A DNA stretch of 64,000 nucleotides from positions 20,363,921-20,427,920 of the forward strand of contig JBCFYV010002255.1 of the NCBI GenBank assembly GCA_039000515.1. The letters are read 5' to 3'. The DNA comes from Timema cristinae (Eukaryota > Arthropoda > Insecta > Phasmatodea > Timematidae). Each line of letters starts with the position of its first letter. The stretch's first letter is position 1. The position numbers were made by a program, and so were the translations under genes. The notes beneath the pieces are model-generated. The model worked only from the letters and a program-made list of their open reading frames with translations, searched no databases and was not told where the DNA came from. Shown here piece after piece: positions 57,666 through 64,000 of the stretch.

Positions 57666-58177
57666 AACGCTCTTAATTGTACCTTTTACATGTGAGGTTG
57701 GCCAGGAATGTGATCTGCTTGGAGAAAAAAAAGAAATAATGTTTTGTTTGAAACTTATTTGTGGAAAAAAAAGGCTCTAATGATAACTCCATGAATGTGG
57801 ATAAATATTTGTGCTTGTGCTCGGAAGATTGTAAATTTTAAATTTATCATTTTAATAAATTAAATTACCAGTGTGTAAATAACAAGAACAATTACCAGTG
57901 CAGCGTTAAATGTTATTTCCATCAAGTGTTGTGCAGAACTTGTTTCACAAAACAATAAAAAATGGCCAAATCGGCACATATATTATTTTTGGATCATATT
58001 ATCAATGGATGAGATTGTACCAAACTACTTAACTCAGAACAATCACGCCTACAGCCACTATAAAATGAATTACTAATTTTATCTTTTGATATTTTTAAAG
58101 CAATACTATTTAAATGTATAAACCTCATATTAACTACTTTTCTTCACTAAACTTTGTAATGCTATTGATTAGCAAAT

Positions 58178-58467
58178 AGGTGACCTAACGGTCTAGGGGT
58201 AAGAGCGTTATACTTCTATTCTGGGTAGGTTCAAGTTCAATCCTCGGTCCCGGCAGAGATTTATCTGATTGCCAAACCCCTCCTAAACCTCTGATAAAAC
58301 GTGTATTAATCACAACTTGTGAATGTGGGGAATGCCAGGCCTCCACCGTGGTTGGATTCCACGTTAAACTGTAGGTCCTCAATTTCATCTCACAGTCACC
58401 CTATCATTACACATTAGCGTAAGTGCGTAAACCCGAACGGGTTAGTAAGACGCGGTGCTAATAGTAA
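58178..58467 (+). mobile_element. SINE family A, copy 8
   Basis: Head GGTGACCTAACGGTCTAGGG, somewhat diverged; B box AGTTCAATCCTCGG; tail CCCGAACGGGTTAGTAAGAC. A perfect 12-bp duplication TGATTAGCAAAT flanks it (58166-58177 and 58468-58479). Absent from the sister duplication unit, so it inserted after the tandem duplication. Confidence 0.9.
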
Positions 58468-58725
58468 TGATTAGCAAATCTCTGGTCCATGAAGGACAAA
58501 TCATTTTTTTCTCTTATTAATTATTGATATTTATAAACTATGATATTTTATAATTATTGGAATACCAGACTTGTATAAAGGCGAGTACTCAACGGTAGGA
58601 TTTTGGCGAAGTTGGTAAACATGAACAACATAATTATAAAAACCATAATCCACATTTACTTGTCATTTTTTATTGAATTTATTGTAACAATTTCACAATT
58701 CATTATATTAAGAGCTAGATAACCC

Positions 58726-58970
58726 ATGTCGGTGACCGCGTGATCTAGCGCAATACTCTCGTGTTAGACTAGATAAGCGAATACGGAGAGATAGGGGTTC
58801 GATCCCAGCCGGATGCACTGAGGGTGGTTTTGCCTAAATGGTCTTCGACTATTCCTCCAAGAAAATGCGGGTGAATTTCCTCTGAATTAAACCATCCTTA
58901 TTCCTAACCCATTAGTATAATTATTACATAGACGTATAACCCGAACGGGTAGTAAGACGCATTGCTAAAA
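58726..58970 (+). mobile_element. SINE family D, copy 9
   Basis: Head CGTGATCTAGCGCAATACTC, B box GGGGTTCGATCCCAG, GCACTGAGGGTGG, tail CCCGAACGGGTAGTAAGACG. Part of the tandem duplication, so paired with copies at 56075 and 60130. Confidence 0.8.
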
Positions 58971-59521
58971 ATTAAATAAAAAATAATAAGCATTTAACTA
59001 TACAACTAGGGCAGTTATGAGGAATGAAGAGAATATATATCCGTATTTGCGTGGAGAGAGAATGGGGAATTCATAAAGAAAAAACACTTTTTAGACAATT
59101 GGCTGAGATTCGAACCCTGACCCAATCATTCACCAAAAACTGCTTTTGAATAACTTTTAAATAAAAACAATAATAATATATGTATTTATATTGTAAAGTA
59201 CCAACTGTATAAAAAATGACTATATGCAATCATATAACAATGGTCCAAATCAATAAGTATGTTTAATTTGTTATCTTGCTCAGGATGATGTAAGTAAAAT
59301 GAAATGCATCCAAACTAGCCTGATCACAGACACCGGCATGAATCGAATCCCGGCCTCCTAAGTCTGAATTAAGGTTTGTTACCAACTCTACCTATTCACA
59401 AATTTAGTACATTAAAGTTGTTTTGGTATAAATGAATGTTTTAGTAAAACAAAATATTATATATTAATCAAAAAATGTTGGAGTGAAATAATAACTTCCT
59501 CGGAATAAGAAAAATTTTGAA

Positions 59522-59594
59522 TGGAGGCGCCAGGTATCGATCCTGGTACCTCTCGCATGCTAAGCGAGCGCTCTACCATTTGAGCTACGCCCCC
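59522..59594 (-). tRNA. tRNA-Ala (AGC), copy 3
   Basis: 73 bases, complete cloverleaf. Against copy 1 the T stem changes on both strands (CCGGG/CCCGG to CCAGG/CCTGG), keeping the pair, and the D loop has one G-to-A. T5 terminator follows (plus-strand AAAAA, 59510-59514). The compensated pair argues that this copy has stayed functional. Confidence 0.94.
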
Positions 59595-59599
59595 TTTCT

Positions 59600-60125
59600 A
59601 TAATCCCCTTAAAATGGGTAGTGTCTGTCAATTCCATCAAACGTTGTGCAGGGCTTAATGTTTCCCGAAGCAATCAAAAATAGTAAAACTAGCACATACA
59701 TTATTTTTGGATCATTTCAATCAATGGGTGAGATTGTTATTAAAACTCTTAGAACATCCACTCCATCGCTAATTTTAAAATTGATTACTACTTTTTTCTT
59801 TTGTTATTTTAAAGACAAAGGTATATTATTTAAAATCTATAAACATTACACTAACTATTTTTCTTTTTAAAATGCTATATATCGGCTTATTTGATCCAGA
59901 AAGGAGACCTTTTTTCCTCTCATTAATTATTGATATTTATAAGCTATGATAATGAACTATTTATTGTAATACTAGATTTGTATACGTAAACGAGTACACA
60001 CAAGTAGGATTTTGTTGGAGTTGGAGAAGATTAAAACATAGCTACAAAAAATATAATCTCTAATTACTTGTCATTTTTAAACTATATTTATTGTATCCAT
60101 GTTACAATCCAGTAGGTTAAGAGTG
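59600..60125. other. Segment X of the duplication, non-coding
   Basis: Matches 57922-58130 and 58500-58720 (ATTATTTTTGGATCAT, GATATTTATAA, CTTGTCATTTTT). A 74-codon frame here (59646-59870) is not kept in the sister unit, so I do not call a gene. Confidence 0.6.
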
Positions 60126-60129
60126 AGAT

Positions 60130-60375
60130 AAACCACTTTGGTGGTCCGCCTGGTCTAACGCACTACTACAGTGATAAACTAGACTACCGAAAACGGGGAA
60201 ATGAGGTTTCCATCCCAGTCGGGTGCATTGGTGGTTTTCCTACTGGTTTCCACTCTGCTTCAAAGCAAATGCGGGTGCACTTCTTCTAAAATTAAACTTT
60301 CATATTTGCTAACACATTGGTGTGATCAGCGCATAGGCGTACAACCCGAACAGTTAGTTTGACGCGGTTCTAAAA
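60130..60375 (+). mobile_element. SINE family D, copy 10
   Basis: Head CCGCCTGGTCTAACGCACTA, GGTTTCCATCCCAGTCGGG, GAAATGCGGG-like word and tail CCCGAACAGTTAGTTTGACG. Confidence 0.72.
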
Positions 60376-60564
60376 AACAGTGATATATTTTACTATCCTT
60401 GTTCGTTAAGGTCATTTTACCATAGTTGCAGTCGTCCATCGTTGGTAAGCACTTTGTTGGTTGTTACTGTGGTACTTGATTATGGTAAGTCCAGGTCCTA
60501 CATTGTTTCATTGCCAGGAATCTCAAAACTTTCTCCATTGTATATTATCGTAATTGATTTATTC

Positions 60565-60836
60565 GTATTATTATTATTATTATTATTATGAGCACCACGT
60601 ATTACTACCCGTTCGGTTCATACACTTAAGTACTAATTAATCTAATGGGTTAGGAATTGGGAAGGCTCAATTTATATGAAGGGAACCCACATTTGCGTGG
60701 TGGAAGAGTGGAAAACCACTTAGGAAAAGAACCTCCAGTTCACCAGACCGAGATTCTAACCTCGATCTCCCCGTCCTCTGCAATCTATCACAACACGAAA
60801 CTAGCGCGTTAATTAACTACGCCACTGATACGGGTC
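60565..60836 (-). mobile_element. SINE family B, copy 4
   Basis: ATT tract and CACGTATTACTACCCGTTCGG-like tail at the low end, GATTCTAACCTCGATCTCCC, and head complement AACTACGCCACTGATACGGG at the high end. Confidence 0.82.
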
Positions 60837-60869
60837 ACCCCATGTTTATGGTTGTAGTTAAGTTTGCTT

Positions 60870-61200
60870 CAATTCATTCCTCAAGTCATGTTATCTTCAG
60901 CTGTCACTTTTAACATATATTACCAATACCTATAAAATAACACAAATAATATAGTAAAATAACATCAATGTTGGCCACAAATAAGTATGTTAAACTCTTA
61001 CTCTAACCAAAATCAGAGTTATGAAGTTGAAGAACCTTTACGGACAGCTTGAAAAATTACTAGATCCACTTTAACGTATTCATATGTTAATGTCACTTTT
61101 GTTATATGCTATCAATTCATATAAAATAACAATAATATCATAACATAGTTGGTAATGAATGTTGATCAGAGCTATATTTTCTTTTTATAAAAGGCTCTTT
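60870..61200 (+). repeat. Dispersed repeat J, copies 4 and 5
   Basis: Two adjacent copies (about 60870-61010 and 61040-61200), each with CAAGTCATGT or ATTCATATGTTAATGTCAC, TATAAAATAACA and an ATAGTAAAATAACATCAATG-type end. Confidence 0.6.
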
Positions 61201-61229
61201 ATATGATAATAAGGCTGAATAACACTGTA

Positions 61230-61375
61230 GAAAAAAGTCTTGGGCAGGACCAAAAGTTAGTAAAACCAATATCTTCCTACACGCAAATGCGGGTACATTT
61301 CCTCTCAATTACACCCCAATAGTTAAAATATGCAAATAGCTCAAACGGTTAGTAGGACGCGATGCTCAAAATCAA
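61230..61375 (+). mobile_element. SINE family C/D fragment
   Basis: TTCCTACACGCAAATGCGGG and tail TCAAACGGTTAGTAGGACGC. The head is missing. Confidence 0.6.
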
Positions 61376-61610
61376 ACTACTTCAAATTTCAAGTCATCTG
61401 ATCTGCAGCTGTCAATTTTGATGGATATTATTATTATTATTATCATTACAATACCACGTCTTACTACCCGGTCGGGTTATACGCACTTACGCTAATGTGT
61501 AATGGTAGGGTGATTGTGAGATGAAATGGAGGACCTACAGTTTAACGTGGGATCCGAACTACAATATCAATAAATTTAGTACTGATAATATAATAAAATG
61601 TAATTTAACA
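61375..61610 (+). repeat. Dispersed repeat J, copy 6, split by a SINE
   Basis: Left half CAAGTCATCTGATCTGCAGC ... TTTTGATGG, right half ACAATATCAATAAATTTAG ... AATAAAATGTAA. The family A SINE lies between. Confidence 0.6.
61427..61560 (-). mobile_element. SINE family A, copy 9, 5'-truncated
   Basis: Only the 3' end is present, from the ATT tract through CTACCCGGTCGGGTTATACG to TTTAACGTGGGATCCGAAC. Inserted into repeat J. Confidence 0.85.
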
Positions 61611-62023
61611 GCGAGTGTTTGGATTTTACAAGATGTCCTTTTTACTCACTCTTCATTGCATTTCATTTTACTTTAAAAAGTATGTGGAAAACATAACTGA
61701 AAATCATGTATGGAAAATCGATTACAGCGCATCATAACGGAAGATCTAGCCTCTAGCTCTTACGACATATGTATATCTCTTGCACGTTGTATGTATTAAA
61801 CAATGAGGTATTTACCTTGCATCGAAAATAATGTGTCCTTCTACAGGACATCTCACTTATTCATGGATTTAGTACTATTATGTTGAAAATAATGTGTTAC
61901 TTCTTCATGACCTATCACGTTCCTTTGGACTTATTACTACTTACATGGTGAACATAATTTTTCACGCCTATATGAACTATCAATTTTGAAAATATTTACA
62001 TTATTTTTACGATGAAAATTTTT

Positions 62024-62279
62024 TTTTTTATTTGACACCGCGCCTTATTATCAGTTTGGGTTATACGCTTAAGTTCTAATTATGCTACTGGGTTAGGAAT
62101 TTGGTAGGTTGAATTTTTAGGAGGTGAACCCGCATTTGCGTAGAGGGTGAGCGGAAAACTATTTAGGAAAAGACACCCCCAGTTCACACGACCGAGATTC
62201 GAACCTCCATCTCCCCGTCCTCGGCAGTCTTGCTGAACACCAAACTAGCGCGTTAGACAACTACGCCGCCAAGGCGGGT
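62024..62279 (-). mobile_element. SINE family B, copy 5
   Basis: Tail complement GCGCCTTATTATCAGTTTGG, B-box complement GAGATTCGAACCTCCATC, head complement CTACGCCGCCAAGGCGGG. Confidence 0.82.
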
Positions 62280-64000
62280 CAAAATTAATTAGTCATTTAT
62301 ATACGTTTTACCACTTATCATGAAACGTATCACTAATATTTGGCCTAATAGTAGTGATATGTGTATTTAACCATTATATTTTATATTTATGTTATAAAAT
62401 AACAAAACTAAACTAATTCAATTACCACTTAGGCTATGGTCACAATAGCACCGTATTCGGCCGTACTGAAATGCACAACATTCTTCTGACGAGGATGAAA
62501 AAAAAAATTAAGTGAAATAGCTATAAAGTGGAAAACCACCCTCCACTGTGTTTGACTAGGTATACTCTAATTTGTAGGAATAATAGGTTTATAAAATACA
62601 AATAAATACATTTAAGAAAGGTGGTTAACGTTGATGGCATTTTACTTAGTTATTATTTTAAAGGTAGGCCTATTTATAATCCATCGAAAGTTAAAGATGT
62701 AAATCGAATTACTTAAGTTATGAATGAATCAATGTAGATTTACTAACGTTTGTGACCGTAATTTACTCTTCTTACGATCAAAATTAGAATATACTCAACC
62801 TAAAGACAATAAAAATATAAATTATATTAAGTAAAACTTTACAATACTTTACAAAACAATTGTGAAAAAGTGAATATATTTCCATGTGTGTTTAATTCCC
62901 ATAATATTTAAAAATTCCAGTCCTTTAGCGTTAGGGAAAGAACTATAAATAAAACTAATGACAAACTAAACACTTCTTTATTAATTAATAAACAAAAATC
63001 TTTGCAAAGTTTCTAATCTTTAAAAATATTTAAATTAAGTATTGGAAGTAAGTGATTATCTAATGTTCAAATTAAATCTAACACTATAAGATTTCCTTAA
63101 ATGGTTAATAATGTTGTTTTGGTGGTTTCATTATTGTTTACAAGTAGCAAACAACGTATGTAAAAGTGTAATTTAAAAATAAGTTTTATATTAAAATTAA
63201 ATAAATTTAGATTAAGTCACGTCAACCATATAAGTTAACAATAAGAAAATATAAACGTAAATGATATGGATGCAATAGCTCTTTGTTACAATCGTATATA
63301 ATTAAAGCAAGTAGAGTTAGCTAAGATAGGGTTGTTATAATTCTATCCAGCCCAAAAAAACCCACATGGGTTTTATTAAAAGTACCCACTTAAAAACAAA
63401 ACAAACAAAAACACATATTTTGAATTCAAAGCAAATGTCTGATTAATTTTTGAAAGTAATTATTCTATTTCCCTTTTAATATTTAAAATAGTAATTACTT
63501 TGAATAAAAATTAGTAGATAGATTGGAAATGGAATTAAATATATTAACATAGGACTAGATCAAACTAATGTTATTGAATATTTTAAAGAATACACATACA
63601 ATTTAAATTTAAAACATTCTTTTCTAAGAACCAAATTTTACTAACGTGATTATATGAAAGTTTTATTTTGAATGTTGTTAACCAGTGTCTATTGTTTGTA
63701 ATTCCTTAAAAAAATTGATTTATAAAATATGATATTATTGTTAAACCTAGAAGTTATTTTCTTTGTTAAGTAACAGTCTGGGCACTAATTAATATGGTAG
63801 AATGATTGGTTAAATCAGATAACATACATAATATCTTTAATCACACCACAACAAACCCAATAAAACCTAATATAGCCCAACTTATTTTTTAAATACCCCT
63901 GGGTTTTTTTTCAAGCCTGGGCTAAAATCTATTCATTGAGAATAGAATGTTTGAATTCCTACAAAGTTAAAAATAATAATAATCTAGAATCGTTCTGTGT
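62280..64000. other. AT-rich non-coding stretch
   Basis: No SINE, transposon end, tRNA or protein-like frame is visible. Low-complexity A/T runs dominate. Confidence 0.5.

Larger units (their letters stand above)
56060..60380. repeat. Degenerate tandem duplication carrying tRNA-Ala genes
   Basis: Order: D SINE (56075), tRNA (56868), segment X (57922), D SINE (58726), tRNA (59522), X (59628), D SINE (60130). D-to-tRNA spacing is about 800 bp in both complete units. X-to-D spacing is about 505 bp, or about 805 bp where a 290-bp family A SINE was added. About 950 extra bases lie between tRNA 2 and X. Units align along their length with many substitutions. Confidence 0.8.

Noticed and set aside
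1..64000. CRISPR arrays, operons, ribosome binding sites
   Set aside because: The DNA is clearly metazoan; the tandem arrays present are minisatellites without spacer structure.

Overview
The window reads as intergenic DNA from an AT-rich metazoan genome, most likely an arthropod. The three tRNA-Ala(AGC) genes have the anticodon-arm and T-loop sequence I associate with insect copies, the SINEs have tRNA-like heads, and the transposons are animal hAT, PIF/Harbinger and Tc1/mariner types. The species cannot be named from the sequence. I found no host protein-coding exon that I can defend. The only protein gene I recognise is a transposase, and nearly everything else is transposable elements, their broken copies, simple repeats and a few promoter-like patches.

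Layout. 1-5.7 kb: a PIF/Harbinger-like MITE (family H) split by a SINE, a deletion-rich tandem duplication, a TA-flanked MITE (family M), a SINE, and two promoter-like patches (paired CRE sites; two perfect heat-shock elements ahead of a TATA box). 7-16.6 kb: SINE copies, one of them split by a 755-bp hAT MITE. 19.4-21.7 kb: a CpG-rich patch with GC box and TATA box, then a minisatellite of about 60-bp units embedded in a dispersed repeat that recurs, unexpanded, near 36.6 kb. 26-29 kb: a SINE flanked by 87-89 bp direct repeats and further SINEs. 29.04-32.7 kb: an element with a tRNA-like arm (family E) into which a 3.28-kb hAT transposon with a nearly complete transposase has inserted. 33-50 kb: SINEs, a long palindrome, a Harbinger-like foldback element, a short hAT relative, and an intact family E element at 46.8 kb with two inverted tRNA-like arms and a 12-bp target duplication. 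51-60.4 kb: three tRNA-Ala genes, two of them inside a degenerate tandem duplication. 60-64 kb: more SINEs, then an AT-rich stretch with nothing recognisable.

SINE families. A (head close to ...TGGTCTAGGGGTAAGG...), B (...GGTGGCGTAGTTGGCTAACG...) and C/D (...GGGCACACGGACTAAA / GGTCTAAGGCGTCACTCTCG...) have different heads but share one 3' end (CCCGAACGGGTAGTAAGACG followed by a TAA/ATT tract), so they probably use one LINE partner. Family F carries a different tail, with CTGATATAATCAG and TTCATAAAGTG. Letters A-V are labels used only here.

Several small defects (homopolymer frameshifts in the transposase, a 1-base gap in one tRNA, deletion-rich second copies of repeats) look like residual long-read errors and should be checked against reads before being given biological meaning.
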